64,000 nucleotides of DNA from Oenanthe sinensis. Taxonomy: Eukaryota; Streptophyta; Magnoliopsida; Apiales; Apiaceae. The DNA lies in NCBI GenBank assembly GCA_028671895.1, contig JAPMAC010000197.1, forward strand, positions 2,671,001 to 2,735,000. Reading direction: 5' to 3'. The translations under genes were made by a program, and so were the position numbers. Shown one piece after another: positions 10,003 to 23,027 of this stretch (position 1 is the first letter of the stretch; every line of letters begins with the position of its first letter). A model generated the notes under the pieces. The model worked only from the letters and a program-made list of their open reading frames with translations. It was not told the DNA's origin and ran no database searches.

Positions 10003-13000
10003 TCATATCCTTTTGTAGGAAAAGTCTTCAGCTAGAAATTCATCAAGTAATTTCTTTTCAGCTTCCTTCAACAATTCCACCAGTTTTTCCTTCAACTCCT
10101 TCATCTGATTGTTAGAATCATCAATTTGAAAAATTGCACCTCTCAAGTTATAGATTGGTGACCTCTCCATTCCTTCATCCATAACAATGCAACAAACTCT
10201 TTGTCCACCTGGATTCCGAACAAGAGTAGGAATACCAACTATCATTTTGATTTTTCCATCTCCTTTGCTCATTTCCTTTTCAGTTTCATCCTCAAGCATG
10301 TACCTTGGCTTGTATTCTTCATTAGAGTCCAACATCATCAGCTTTTCAGTCTTCCTTTTGCTAGCAATTGTACCTTCTTGAATTTTCACCCGTTTAGTTG
10401 TGGTCTCATTCTCATCATTTAACAAACAAAGAACATATTCAAGTTCCTTTTATGACTTATGAGCTAGATCTTCTTCAGCCAACTTCAAGACTCTTCCATC
10501 TTCTAGAAAGTACAAAAGCTTCTCCTTAAGAACATTTCCATCAAAAGCATCCTTAACCAAATGAACAGAAATGAGCTTGTCCAAGTGATCTTGAGTCAAT
10601 TCTTCTTCAGGTTTGTCCTTTAGAGAATAAGGATCTCTGAAAGTATTTGATTCTCCTCTATAGAGCTTAGCTTGTGAACTTCCAATTCCTCCCTTATCTC
10701 TTCCAAGTCTAGCATCCAGAGTCAGAGTTTTAGACCTTGTCCACAATAAGTCAGAAGTTTTCTTCCTGACCATAGTTTGTTGCTCCTCTTCCTCATCTTA
10801 AAAACTAGTTCCTCCTAGAAGAAATGTAGTTCCCTGCATAACAAGTGGAGTTTTTTTGTTTAGATGAATTTTTCTATTGAACAGTCTAAGATGATTGTGA
10901 TGACTGAGCCTTTGCAACATCTACACTCATTCCTTTATTAGATCTTGTTTCAGGCCTTGATTGAATTTTGACAGGTGCAGATACAACAGGTTTCTTCTTG
11001 ATCAGATTTTTCTTTGGAATAGGAATTTTCTTTTTCTTTGACTAGACTTGAGCATTGTCAGTACCAGTAATCATCTTTTTCATTTCCTGTTTACAGTAGC
11101 TGGATCCAATCCTGGATGTTCTTCTTCAAAGAGCTTCTTCGCCAGTTCTGCATCTTTCTTGTTCTTCTCTTCAACATTTTTAGGCTTCTCTTCCTCTGCA
11201 AGCCTCTTAGCCAATTCTTCATCCCTTTTAATTTGTTCAATATCAGCTACAGGATAAAGTTCTATCAGAGTTTGCTTATTATCATGAACTTTTCTAGATC
11301 CTGTGAGAATCAGAGTTTGATCTGTCAGAGTTTGAGTTTGTATACTCTTTTTACCCTTATGACTCCTTTGAATTTTATCAGCTAAGCCATCCCCACCACT
11401 ACCATCACCTTCTGGTTTATCAGAGTTTAAAACACGACCCACTTTGCATTTGTCCTTAACTATTTTCTCCCCCTTTCTGACATCAGAAGAAATAGTTAGT
11501 ATGTCTACAATTGTCTGCAATATACTATGCATAGAGGCCATATCAGTAGCAATTTTGTCAACTTTGGACTCCAAAGCATCCTGTTTAGTGGAAACAACTT
11601 TAATTTTAGACTCTATGGATTGTTGATATTTGGAAACAACACCCTGAACAAATGCACTTTACCTATCAACATGCTCCTGAAGATGATGAACGTCATTGTG
11701 AAGACCCTTAGTCAACACAGTGGTTGCCTTGAGAGCATTCTTCATTTCATCAGAGTTTATCTCAGAGTTTGCTTTCTGGATCAGATCATGAACATGTGGC
11801 CAATAAATTTCTTCATCTTTTCAGGTCATTTCCCAGTTGGATTACCTTTTAGAGTTCAAGATATCTGTACCAGATGGCTCACTCTTGATATTACTCCTCC
11901 TTACACCTTCTGCAATAAGGGTAGTTCAATTTCACCCTTCAACTTCGCAACAACACAATAATCAGGATAGTTCATCCTCAATCTGTCGTGAGCATCAAAA
12001 GCATCTAGAGGCCATCTTTTGGATATGTATCTCTGAGTGTAAGGAATAGAAAAATCAGTGACTTCTTCATCCTCAAAGATATGAGTGAAATCCTTAGAGT
12101 TTGCAGCTTCACCATCTTCAATATCATCAGTATTTGGTACCTCAGAGTTTAGAGAGTGAGAGGAAGGAGGAACAACAGAGATTGTCTCATTGATACTCTG
12201 AGTACCTGCATAAAGACTAGAACATCCTAAGACACTATTTTCTTTTCAAGTAATCTCATTACTTCTTACATTACACATCTCATGACTTTTAAGAGTCAGA
12301 GTTTGCTCACTAGAAGTAACTAACCTCTGTCTCATTTCTAACCCTCCTTTTGCCAAAACCAGTGTCTGCCTCTCATTTTCAGTTCTGTTTTTCACACATT
12401 TTACCTCAGTCTCACAAGAAAGGATCAAATCACAATGACTTACATAAATAAGAGGTGGCTGAGAAAGGAGATCTGTGGTCACATGGATAGAGGGTTCCCT
12501 TCCAGGACTATCAATAATCATTCTAGCAATAAAAGATGGAAATATAAATTATGAACTTATGCTATTAGAGTATGTAAATTCTGAAGAAAAGTCAGAGTTT
12601 ATACCTTGAGCTTTTGTAGACTCTGATGGAGTGTCCAGTGGCCGTGTAGAAAGTGTTTGCACCAAAATGGCATCAGAAAGCGCCAAAGGATTAACATCAG
12701 AGCTTAATTTCTCAGCATTTACAGAACTAGATTCAGATTTTAGCTGTTTTTCCATATCTTAGTCTGCAATCATAAATTTGGTGATCGGTTCTTGTGGGAC
12801 ATGAGTCTTTTCAGTAGCTGCTTCACCATTTTGAGGTGAAGGTTCTTGTGTGCTAGACTCTACTAGAGTTTGGCCATCAGCATCAGCAACAACAGGATCT
12901 TCAGTCAGAGTTTGTGTGCCCTCATCCAAACTTTGATTGAATGTTTCTTATGTGGCTGGGGCCTTAAAACTTCTTCAACCCTTTGAGTTGAAGGTTCTTG

Positions 13001-14582
13001 TGGGTCATACCCCTGATCCAAGTTGACTTCATCTGCTTGTACAATGGCTTCTGTTGAACTGTGATCAACCGGTTCTTGTGTGCCTGGCCAGTCAGAGACT
13101 GCTACTTCACATTGAGAAGTAGGTTCTTGTGTGTCTAGGCTGAATGAGACCTTGTTTTTCTTTCTAGAGAAGAGCTTGGCAGTTCTAGAGACTGGAGACT
13201 ATTGAGACTTTTGAGTAGCCATCTCTCTTTTGACTTCCTCAGCTAACTCTCTAGCTCTTTCATGTAAGATCTCCTTAATTATAGGTTGAGGAGACTTGAC
13301 AGGAGAATCAGAGATTATGACTGGAACAGGAGAAGATGCTGGATCAACTTGATTACTAGGATAGTCATCATCATTTCTATCCCAGCATTTCTTATCAACA
13401 ATTTCACTATCAGCCCATGTTCTCTTTTTTATCTTTACTTGGTACCTTAGTTGAAGTACCCTTCAAGGTGATTATAGGAATGGTGAAAGGATCAAGAGAT
13501 GTAACATCCATTTTAACCAATTCATTATTTTCTTCTCGACTAGCATTTTCATCATCACCATCTACCTCAATTCTACCGATGTTACTGTTTATTTGGTCAG
13601 GCAATGCAGAGTCACTAGTCTTCATAACAACATCAGAGTTTAGTGGATTAGAGTTTAAGGCTTTTACTGGAGAAAAATATTCTGAGATTTGTGCCTTAAC
13701 CAGTCTTCTCCTCTTCTTTGCAGGCTCTGAGACAGGATTAACATGAAATGGCTTCATGTAAGAAGCAGGAGGAACATCAAATGATGGTTGAATAGATTTC
13801 TTCATTGGAAATACCAAACCTTCATCATTTTCATCAGAGTCTGTTTGCTCATCAATTAATTTCCTTTTTCTAGGAGAAGACTGTGACACTGATTTTCCCT
13901 TCGTTTTGAGGCCTGAGCCCTATGCCTGAGAGGTGTGTTTTGTAACTGAAGTCTTTTGGGAGACAACAAAGGTTTGCAGAGTTTGTGTATCAGTGTTTAG
14001 TGGGTGACTTGGGTTAGAATCTGAGGGGGATTGAGCTAAACTCTGATTCATAGTCACAGAAAGAAAGTCCCTTCCATACACAGTAAGCAGTCTCTGATTC
14101 ATAAGAAGCTTGACCCGTGTGGGATAAAACAATCTTGGCAATATGCCATCTTTTTTTTCTTGACATCCTTCTTTGTCAAGTCAGCAAAAAATCTTTTGTT
14201 CATTTTAAAAGCAGGCAAAGCTTGATCATCAACAAAACTAACATTCGGCAACAAATGACTAAATATTAACTATAAGATTCTACTATAATATAGAGTATGC
14301 TCATCATCACTAATTTTAGCAACTATTTTCCTAATTAACAAACATGAAAAATTAAAGTTGAGATTATGGGCCAGAAAATACCCAATTTGCCGAGAGAGTT
14401 GAGGAATAACATCAAAGTTTGTACACTTTGGAGTGAAGGCCCTGGTGATACCCATTGCTGCTGTTCGTAAGAAAATCCTTGAGAACATGGAAATCTCCCG
14501 GTGCATGTGCTTTATCGAGAATAGTAGAGAAATTAGTAGTAACAAATACATAGTTCTTGAAAGAAATACCCTTAGATGCCAT
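10003..14582 (-). pseudogene. Third ORF (aORF) downstream of pol in element A, degenerate
   Basis: A chain of minus-strand ORF pieces follows RNase H. It begins at the likely start ATG 14582 (MASKGISFKNYVF) and continues through 14141-13920, 13889-13410 (159 aa, basic/acidic, PRKRK and KKRRR clusters suggesting nuclear targeting), 12755-12246, 11574-11080 (164 aa, lysine/glutamate-rich, probable coiled coil near EELAKRLAEEEK), 10773-10450 and 10425-10003. Several stops and frameshifts separate them. It corresponds in position to the third ORFs of elements B and C. I see no signal peptide or membrane segment, so an envelope role is not supported. The codons for QTL recur because the DNA motif CAAACTCTGA recurs. 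Function unknown. Confidence 0.6.
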
Positions 14583-14930
14583 TGATATAGTAATATGAAG
14601 GTTTGAAAGATTAGGGTTTTGAAAACACGAGAGTGAGATAGAGAGAATTAGATGCAAATGATAATTCAAAGTAAGAATACGAATGAATTAGTCATTCCCT
14701 CACAATTAAATTTTAACCTTTAGTGGGACACGTGGCATAATCTGATAGGATGAGTAATGATTAATGCAATTCTCAAAATACAGCATATATGTGTGTATTT
14801 GTGTATAAAATGAAACGTTTTTCGTGACAGACATGCGCTGTTATTGTTACTCCAATCAGAGATTAAAAAATATGACGTCACATAATTAAATATGATTTTA
14901 TAAATAAAATAATCAATAATAATAAAAATT

Positions 14931-15085
14931 ATCAGAGTTTGAATTGTAGACTGAGATAAAGGATTAGAGTCTCCATGGATCAGAGATTACTGCATTCTCT
15001 GACAAAGTTTACCACATACTCTGACAGAGTTTACCATAAATACTGCTATTTGAGGTCATCAGAGTTTGCAAATTCTGAGACACTT
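14931..15085. promoter_or_regulatory. Cluster of TCAGAGTTTG-type motifs between pol and the third ORF of element A
   Basis: CAGAGTTTG occurs at 14933 and 15060, with variants AGAGTCTC, CAGAGATTA, CTCTGACAAAG and CTCTGACAGAG in between. The same motif family marks the LTR U3 end and the coding regions. Position and density suggest a cis element for the third ORF (inference). Confidence 0.45.
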
Positions 15086-15113
15086 CCAGGAGATTAATTG
15101 CTGATAATGCCTG

Positions 15114-16720
15114 CTACTTGATGTTTAGAGTTGAACCACTTGTCACCATTCCCAATTCAGAAACCAATCTTATAAAAGTTGCTTCACATAGAGGCTCTGT
15201 GAATATGTCGGCTAACTGTTGATCTGTTGGAACAAAATGTATTTCAATTGTCCCTTCCATGACATGTTCCTTTATGAAATGGTATCTGATACTAATATGT
15301 TTTGTCAGAGAATGTTGAATTGGATTTCTTGTCATTACAATAGCACTTTGATTATCACAATAAATAGATTTTTTTTGTGAAGTTCAAACCATAGTCTAAT
15401 AGCTGATTTCTCATCCATAAGATCCGAGCACAACAGCTTTCTGCAACTATATATTCTGCCTCTGCTGTTGATGTTGAGATTGATTTCCGCTTCTTGCTGA
15501 ACCATGAGACAATTTTTCCACCTAGAAATTGACAACTTCCACTTGTTCTTTTCTTGTCTATTTTACATCCTGCAAAATTAGCATTTGAATAGCCTATAAG
15601 TTTAAAGTCAGTCTCTCTAGGATACCATAAATCAAGATTGATGGTTCCCTTGAGATATCTGAAAATTCTCTTAACAATAATTAAATATGGTTCCTTTGCA
15701 TTTTCCTGAAATCTAGCACATAGACAGGTTGTAAAAATGATATTTGGTCTGCTAGCAGTCAAATAAAGAAGTGAACCAATCATACCTTTGCATGTTGTTA
15801 TTTTAACAGACTCACCAGTATCTTGATCCAGCTTTGTTGCAGTAGCCATAGGATTTGTAGCAGATGCAGAGTCTTGCATTTGAAACTTTGTAAGTAAATT
15901 TCTTGTATATTTTGACTGACTTATGAAAATGCCTTCATCAGTCTACTTCACTTACAAGCCCAAGAAGTAGTTCATCTCTCTCATCATACTCATTTGATAC
16001 CTGGACTGCATTAGCTTTGAAAATCTTTCATAGAGTTTTTCATCAGTAGATTCAAATATAATATCATCAACATATATTTGAACTAGTAATAAGTCATTAC
16101 CTTGATTTCTATAAAACAAGGTTTTATCAATGATACCTCTTGTGAAACCACTTTCAAGTAGATATTGAGCCATTGTTTCATACCAGGCTCTTGGAGCTTG
16201 CTTGAGTCCATACATGGCTTTATTCAACCTGTAGACATGATTTGGATATTTGGGATCCACAAAGCCAGGAGGTTGTTCAACGTATACCTCCTCCTCAAGC
16301 TCACTATTTAGAAATGCACTTTTGACATCTATCTAGTATACTTTGAATTTCTTGTGTGCAACATAAGCAAGAAAGATTCTAATTGCTTCAAGTCTAGCTA
16401 CAAGTGCAAAGGTTTCATCATAGTCAATACCTTCCTGTTGAGAGTAGTCTTTGTCAACTAGTCTTGCTTTGTTCCTTGTTATGATTTCATCAGATTATGT
16501 CTTGTTTCTGAACACCCATTTTGTACCAACAATGGATCTGTTCTTTGGTCTTGGAATAAGAGTCCAAACCTCATTCAGTTCTTCCTGTATTGCAGAAACC
16601 CAGTCTGCATCCTTCAAAGCTTCTTTAACTTTCTTTGGATCTATTTGAGAAAGAAAATTATGATAGAGACATTCATTCTGAGTAGCTTTCCTTGTCTGCA
16701 CTCCAATTTCTAGATCACCA
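15114..16720 (-). pseudogene. pol: Reverse transcriptase and RNase H of element A (broken)
   Basis: Copies RNA to DNA and degrades the RNA strand inside the particle. RVT_2 pieces: 16701-16495 (DADWVSAIQEELNEVWTLI, GTKWVFRNK), 16260-15952 (YGLKQAPRAWYETM, active-site IYVDDIIFES), then 15879-15355 and 15335-15114 with RNase H landmarks (GYSNANFAGC, STAEAEYIVAESCCA, HISIRYHFIKEHVMEG, QLADIFTEPL). Stops and frameshifts separate the pieces; between 16495 and 16260 the frame is disrupted around a MDVKSAFLN-like segment. The C-terminus ends just before the intergenic motif cluster. Same architecture as B and C. Nonfunctional as it stands. Confidence 0.85.
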
Positions 16721-16729
16721 ATTATGAAG

Positions 16730-18213
16730 TCAGGTTTATGATCTTTGGTCCATTTCCTTGGATGAGGAAGATTTCTCGAGATAGATGCTCCCCATGATCT
16801 GTGCCTTCATAATATGATTCCTCAGTGAATGTTGATCCTTCCCCTGAAGTTGTGTTTACTTCAGAATTTGATTGATCAGAGTTTGACCTTTCAGAGTTTG
16901 TCTCTCTCAGAGGTTGGTCAGACTCTGAGATTTCAATGGTTGAGGTTGGTTCTGCAATTTCAGTAGAAGATTGATGTTGTTCCCCTTCAACATGTGCAGA
17001 ATCTTCATTTACAGTGTTATTTTCATCAGAGTTTAGAGTTTCAGAGTCTAGATCATCAGAGTCTGTGTCTTGTTGATCTTTGAATAGTTTATTTTCAAAA
17101 CATAGAGATTCCTAAGCTTCTTCATCATGTAATCCTGTTATCTTTGTTTCATCAAAACATGATGGATTCCATGACTACATTGGTTCTCAGATTAAACACT
17201 TTGAATGCCTCTGAAGAAGTTTTGGAGGTTATTGAATAACCAACAAAAATACCTTCATCTGCTTTGAGTTCAAACTTTTACAACTGCTCAGGATGTATTT
17301 TAAGAATAAAACACTCACTTCCAAATATGTGAAAGTATTTCACATTGGGCTTCCTTCCCTTCATCATTTCATATGGAGTCACTTCATGCTTATTTATCAA
17401 GGTACAGTTCTGAGTGATGCATGCAGTATTCACAGCTTCTGCCCAGAAGTAAGTAGGAAGCTTAGCTCCTTCCAACATTGTTCTTGCAGTTTTAATGAGA
17501 GTTCTGTTCTTTCTCTCAACTACACCATTTTGTTGAGGTTACCAAGTACTGAAAATTACTGAGTGATTCCTTTGGTTGAACATAATTCCTCCATTCCAGA
17601 GTTCTTAAACTCTGTTCTATTGTCACTCCTTAGAATCTTTACCTTAAGTGGTGATCCATTCTCAATCGTGGCAATATGATCAAAAATGATCTCAGTTGTT
17701 TCATCCTTTTTGTGTAAGAAGTACACCCAGGTAAATCTTGTGTAGTCATCTACTATCACCAGAGTATATTTCTTCTTTCCAATAGACATTATGTTGACAG
17801 GGCCAAACAGATCAAGATGCAATAGATGAAAAAGGTTCTTCAATAGAATTTTCAGTCTTGCTCTTGAAAGATGTCTTCTTTTGTTTTGAATTTTGACAAG
17901 AATCACATAGTCCATCTGAATGAAATAGAGCTTTTGGAAGACCTCTCACTAGATCATTCTTCACCAACTCATTTATATTTCCAAAGTTCAAGTGACACAG
18001 TTTTTTGTGCCAATTCCAGCTTTCCACATATGATGCTTTTCCAAGTAAGAAAGTTAATGGACCATCATATTTTACCTCTAGGCTTGCTTCAAATAGATTA
18101 TTATGTCTGTGACCAATGAGAACAACTTTGCTAGTCTTTTTGCTTTTGACTTCACAATGTGTTTCATGAAATTCCACAGAATAACCTCTGTCTGTCATTT
18201 GACGCACACTCAA
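16730..18213 (-). pseudogene. pol: GAG-pre-integrase and integrase of element A (broken)
   Basis: Segment 18213-17812 holds the HHCC zinc-binding pre-integrase domain (WHKKLCHLNF ... GLCDSCQN). The integrase core follows: LDLFGPV with the first catalytic Asp near 17810, RSDNRTEF with the second (normally DNGTEF, here Gly to Arg), then a frameshift near 17540 and PQQNGVVERKN with the catalytic Glu. Piece 17478-17278 continues the core (YFWAEAVNTACITQN). The linker to RT (about 17100-16740) is Ser/Glu-rich and carries CAGAGTTTG at 16877 and 16892. It would join the cDNA to the target, but frameshifts and stops disable it. Confidence 0.85.
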
Positions 18214-18425
18214 GAGGTTGTGCTTGAGTCCTTAAACCAGATCTATATTTTCAATGATGACATTGCCAATCACAATATTGCCATATCCCAGTGTTCTTCC
18301 TACGTTTCCATCTCTATAAGATACTGCTGGGCTAGCTTTCTCCTCAAACTCTGAAAGCAGGGATTTGTTTCCAGTCATGTGTGTAGAACATCCACTGTCA
18401 ATTACTAGGATATTTTTCCTGTTTC
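18214..18425 (-). pseudogene. pol: Aspartic protease of element A
   Basis: The active-site triad DSG is followed by CSTHMTGN (codons at 18399 down to about 18366), the copia protease signature. A stop interrupts it near 18236 (before GLKHNLLS). The codons right after the active site include CAGAGTTTG (18345-18353), where element B has a different sequence, so the family oligo has intruded into a conserved enzyme. Confidence 0.75.
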
Positions 18426-19882
18426 CCTACAATCAGTTAATGCGACTTAATTAATAGTTTTGAGGACCCAAACACGTTTGGATCCTTTATTTTTAATATT
18501 GTTAACTTTTGCAGCAGAAGTAACTTTATCAGAGTTTAAGTTAACAGAGTTTGCATTTTCATAGTTTGTTCTTCTTCTTTCAGCTTTTACAACATACTTT
18601 TGCTTGGCAACATAATAAGAAGAAACATGAGTTTTATTTAAATGAGGCAAAAGTTCATAGTAGTTGAAATACATACTATGATATTCTTTACAGGTATATA
18701 TAGAATGCCATAAACTACCACAATGAAAACAAGGACTTTGTAATCTATATCTAGTTTGTTTCCTATCTACTGATCTAGGTCTCTCTGGTTCCTTCTTTTT
18801 ATTCTGCCTGCAGTCAATAACAAGATGATTAGAATTTTCACATGTGAAACAGGTTTTTCTAGGAGCATCAGAGATATTCTTATAATCATTCACCTTAGAG
18901 ATTCCTACTTTCCCATTTCTATACCTCTTGACCGTTTTAGGTTTATTCTTGGTAATGATAGACTTCAACTTTTCCTTAAGTTGCTTCTGTGAGAGTAACC
19001 CAATATTGACTGGTTTATTCTCAGACACACTATTATCTTTGCCTTTGTGATTATTAGAGCATTTATCAGAAATGTCTTTTTCATTACTAGATCTAACAAT
19101 GTTAACAGGTTTACTTAACTTTTCTTTTATTCCTGTGTGTGTCTTATCATTCTTCTTTTTATTAGATTCATAGCCTAGATCAGATGTCCAATTCTTGTCA
19201 GAAAGAATTTTCTTAGACTTTCTTGCTAGAGTTTGTCCAAACTCTGAAGGTTTTATTCTCTTTGGCTGTCTTAGCTTTTAAATAAGTAACCTGTATTTCT
19301 AGATGAATTTGCATGTGAATAGCATTCTCATAGTCTTCCTTAGTGCTAAGCATGTGAACAAGTTCAGATTCAAGAAAAACATTCTTAGCTGACAGAGTTT
19401 GAATTTCAGACTTTAATCTTTCATTTTCAAGAGACTGTGTTTTAAAACTAACATGCAAGGTTCGAAGGAAAGACTTTAACTCATGAACATTTTTAGTATT
19501 TATATTAAAAATAGAGTCTGGTACCTTGTCAGAGTTTGAGAAGGGAGCATCAGTGTTTGCCATGAGAGCATAGTTTGTTTCCTCTTCAGAGTATGAGAAA
19601 TCCATCCAGTCTTTCTTGGAGGTTATGAGTTCTTTCCCAGATTCCATGCTTATGCACTCAGTAGCAAAGTGCCCCATCTTGTTACACTTGTAACACTTGA
19701 TCTTTGATTTGTCAAGTGTTTTGGACTTCCCATCTCTGTCTTCTCTTTTCCTGAATCTGTCTTTATTCTCAGACTCTCTAAACTTCTTTTGGAAGTTTCC
19801 TTGCTTTCTGAACTTCCTGTACTTTATCTTTTTGAAGCCTTTACCAAGCATGGCCATCATTTCCATCATGTTAGAGTTTTTC
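18426..19882 (-). pseudogene. gag: C-terminal Gag / nucleocapsid of element A with three zinc knuckles
   Basis: ORF 19869-19213 starts right at the CACTA border and contains knuckle 1 (CYKCNKMGHFATEC, residues 59-72 of the piece). A coiled-coil-like Leu/Glu-rich stretch follows (SLENERLKSEIQTLS). ORF 19028-18447 holds CFTCENSNHLVIDC and CFHCGSLWHSIYTC and ends VWVLKTIN just before the protease. It binds genomic RNA in the particle. Long gag with several knuckles is the pattern of Sireviruses. A frameshift separates the two ORFs. Confidence 0.75.
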
Positions 19883-20060
19883 CACTACAAGGAAAACTGA
19901 AACACACAACGGTTTTTCCATCTTTTTGTTTGTATTTGAGAATGGATTTGATGAAAACAAAATCAGTTGTCCATGTTTAAGGTACGCACACAGTAAATCC
20001 TGGAAAGGTTGAATAGTCAGGGATCATCTTTTCTAATATGATATTGATCATACCTATAAA

Positions 20061-21504
20061 TGTTGGATTTGGCATGGAGAGGTAAATACAGGAAGTAAAC
20101 ATGTCATTGACGAAACCGGCAGCTCACAAAGTGTGAATCAAATCCAACATCAGACCGGCAATAGTGACAACTATATTTCCCTAGATACCTCAGATTTATT
20201 TAAACATCTACGATCTGACCAAGAACCCCTTTATCCAGGATGTGAAGGATATACGAGGATGGTTAATTATCGTAAGATAGTGGTCATGAGGCATCGTAGG
20301 TGGTTACCCCGACATCATCCGTACAGGAAGCAGAAACAAAATTTTGATAACACCGTGGAAAAAGAAATTTCTCCAATTCCGTTAACTGGAGAAGAAGTGT
20401 TTAAAATAGTACAACATCTAAAGGGCCATGTCTTTGGTAAGACACAATGTCAATCTAAATTGAAGAAAGGTGATAATCGGCCTATTTGGAGGAAGATGTC
20501 AATATTCTTTGAACTTGAGTATTGGAAGTTTTTACTTGTTAGGCGTGTTCTCGATGTGATGCATATTGAGAAAAATATAAGTGAAGCTTTACTTGGTACC
20601 TTGCTTAATATACCAAAGAAGATAAAAGATAAGGAATCTGTCCAACTTGACATGGCCAAAATGGGGATAAGAATAGAGCTGAGGACAAAGACTCCTAGAA
20701 AAAAGGGGAAGTTACCGTTGGCGTCTTGCAATTTAACTCATTCAGAAAAAAGGTTGCTTGCTCATCTTTTCTTGGCATGAAGTTGCCTGATGGTTTTTGT
20801 TCAAACATTAAGACTTTAGTTTTGATGGAAAATCTTTGACTCATAGGAATGAAATCTCACGACTGTCATATGATTTTGCATCACTTGCTCCCGATTGCAA
20901 TTCGGTCGTCACTACAAAAACAGGCCAGGAACACTATTGTTAAGTTTTGTCTTTTTTTAAGGCAATCTACAGTAAAATTTTTGAGGTGGATAAGTTAGAA
21001 AAAATGCAATCTGAGTTGGTAGAAACTTTATGCCACCTGGAAAAATACTTTCCCCCTTCCTTGTTCGATTTAATGTTTCATCTTTTGGTTCATCTTGTAA
21101 GAGAAGTTGAGTTGTGCGGGCCAATTTTTCTTAGGTTGATGTATCCGTTTGAGAGATATATGAAGACATTCAGGGGATATGTGAGGAATTGTGCTCATAC
21201 AGAAGGTTGTATTGTAGAGGCTTATATTGCAGAAGAGGCCATTAAGTGTTTGGCCAGTCACGAAGAAATGACTATTGGGGTACTAAAAAGTGGAAGGCAT
21301 ACTAAGGACGCCGTATGCAAGCCATTATCTTGTGCAACCATGATAACCCCCAGCAACACCAATTTGTACCTAACACATTTATGCCTTCTACAAAATACTA
21401 CTGAAGTTAGGCCATATTTCGAGTATGTCATTAGTCTGTTTTCATTACATATTTTATGCCATTATGTCATTATTTATGCAGTTTATTTTAATTCCATGCA
21501 GTGA
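20061..21504 (+). pseudogene. CACTA TNP2-type transposase remnant (C-terminal Transposase_21 region + DUF4218)
   Basis: The frame is open from about 20061 (CWIWHGE, typical of plant TNP2) through 20780. It includes HRRWLPRHHPYRKQK, PLTGEEV, LDVMHIEKNISEALLGTLLN and LPLASCNLT. After a frameshift with stops near 20781-20946 it resumes at 20947-21504 with the DUF4218 section (LEKYFPPSLFDLMFHLLVHLVREVELCGPIFLR and the PFERYMK segment). TNP2 cuts at the CACTA termini in the nucleus. Upstream catalytic parts of the domain are missing or deleted, so this copy is dead. Confidence 0.85.
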
Positions 21505-21746
21505 GCACATGTCATTATTAATGACGATTCATCCGAAACATGAAAATGATGAGATGTGGTTAAAGAAGGAGACAAATAAGACATTCCCCAAATGGTTTAA
21601 AGAAAAAGTACTATAGATGTTTATTAACAGTTATGTGCAATTTATACTACTCCTTGTACACTACTCCTTGTAAACATGAATCATTTTACCTTAAATTTTT
21701 ATATTTTTCTTTGAAGATTGCTTCAGATTTGGTGAATTAAAAAGAA

Positions 21747-22355
21747 ATGCCGAAAGAATTAAGATGGATTGCAGATGAGCCCAACAAGGATGTACCAACA
21801 TTCAGCGGCTATAGAGTGGACGGATTTACGTTTAGTACGAAGGATCGTGATGATACTCGCCAAGTTCAATGTAGTGGTGTATGTGTCGAACCTGATGCAA
21901 TGATTGTACAGGTTAAAGATCAAAACAATGAGTATTTGTCCCATACATATTACAGAGTTATAAAAAGTATATGGGAGTTGGACTATAATACCTTTAGAGT
22001 TCCTATTTTTCGTTGTGAGTGGGTAGATATGAATAAAAGAGTTAAAATAGATGAATTGAGATATATGTTAGTTAATTTAAATAGGTTGGGATTTTTAAAT
22101 GATCTATTTATCTTGGCAAAACATGTTAAACAGGTTTGTTACATAGACGATCCTCATGATAAATTATGGTCAGTGGTTTTGAAATTACCCGAGAAGAAGT
22201 ACTATGAAGAGAGCGATGATGAAAATGAGGGATCGGTCGAAGTAGAACTTGAGAATGATTTTTTTGTTCCCAATTTACCCGATGTCGATTTAGATGATGA
22301 TTACATGGCTAGTTACATGCGAGATGACGTAGATGAATTCATTCAACTTTCATGA
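21747..22355 (+). pseudogene. CACTA transposase C-terminal DUF4216 segment
   Basis: The 202-codon open frame has DUF4216 hallmarks: an initial SGYRVDGFTFSTKDRDDTR, then GVCVEPDA, VIKSIWELDY and VPIFRCEWVD, and an acidic tail (EESDDENEG). In plant TNP2 proteins this follows DUF4218. A short spacer (21505-21746, once an intron or degenerate coding) separates them. It ends near the 3' subterminal repeats. Confidence 0.85.
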
Positions 22356-22599
22356 TGTAATTAAATTATATATACTTTGTGTTGGTCTGATTGTGATCTT
22401 TGATGGTTGCCATGCTTTGGTTATTAATCTGGCAGGTCTTAATTGTCTGTTATTTTTTTTCATGTTGTAAATTAGACAAGGGTTTTTAACAAATAAACCC
22501 TTGTTAATATGAATAACAAACAACGCACCAGAAATACTTGTTTGAAGGTCTCTTCCATAATACAATGAAGAAAACACTTGTCTTATTTCAACAAAGATT

Positions 22600-23025
22600 T
22601 CATGAAACCTTGTCTGAATTATATTCTAACAACACTTCTGAAACTGTTGTGTAGAGTTCTTGCTTCGCACAATGTAACATTGAAAAATTATTATCTGATG
22701 AGCTCTATCAGACAAAATTATATTGTACTGTTATTTGAAAATGTCTTACATAATACCTCACAATTAACACTTTTGTGATTTCAATTATGGTTTCCCACTG
22801 AGAATTATCTCAAGTCTATTCAAACAACAACTTAATTAAACCGTTGTATAGATCTATTGCTTAGCACAATACAACATATAAAAACTATTGTGTGATTGAG
22901 TTTTTTAGGCAACGGTTTTAAAACTGTTGTATAATACATGGATCAGACAAAAGTTAATCGGGAGCAAAAATAAAACATTGTCTGTTGTCTGAAATGTGTT
23001 GCCTGATGCTATTTTTCTTGTAGTG
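22600..23025. repeat. 3' subterminal repeat region and TIR of the CACTA element
   Basis: GAAACTGTTGTGTAGAG with CTTGCTTCGCACAAT near 22650 recurs, diverged, as AAACCGTTGTATAGAT with TTGCTTAGCACAAT near 22840, and GCAACGGTTTT / AAACTGTTGTA near 22910-22935. Such arrays bind the CACTA accessory protein. The TIR lies at 23012-23025. Confidence 0.65.
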
Positions 23026-23027
23026 GT

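Larger units (their letters stand above)
19883..23025 (+). mobile_element. Defective CACTA (En/Spm) transposon inserted in gag of element A
   Basis: The ends are CACTACAAGGAAAA at 19883 and, inverted, CACTACAAGAAAAA at 23025. Flanking trinucleotides are TTC (left) and GTC (right), a 3-bp target duplication with one mismatch. Subterminal repeats of the ACAACGGTTT / AAACTGTTGT type lie near both ends (19910, 22650, 22840, 22910), the usual binding sites for CACTA proteins. Inside are plus-strand TNP2-type transposase remnants. At 3.1 kb it is too short for an autonomous element. The gag frame on either side is compatible with a clean insertion. Confidence 0.9.

Noticed and set aside
20450..20731. 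Minus-strand ORF inside the CACTA element
   Set aside because: Shadow of the plus-strand TNP2 coding sequence.
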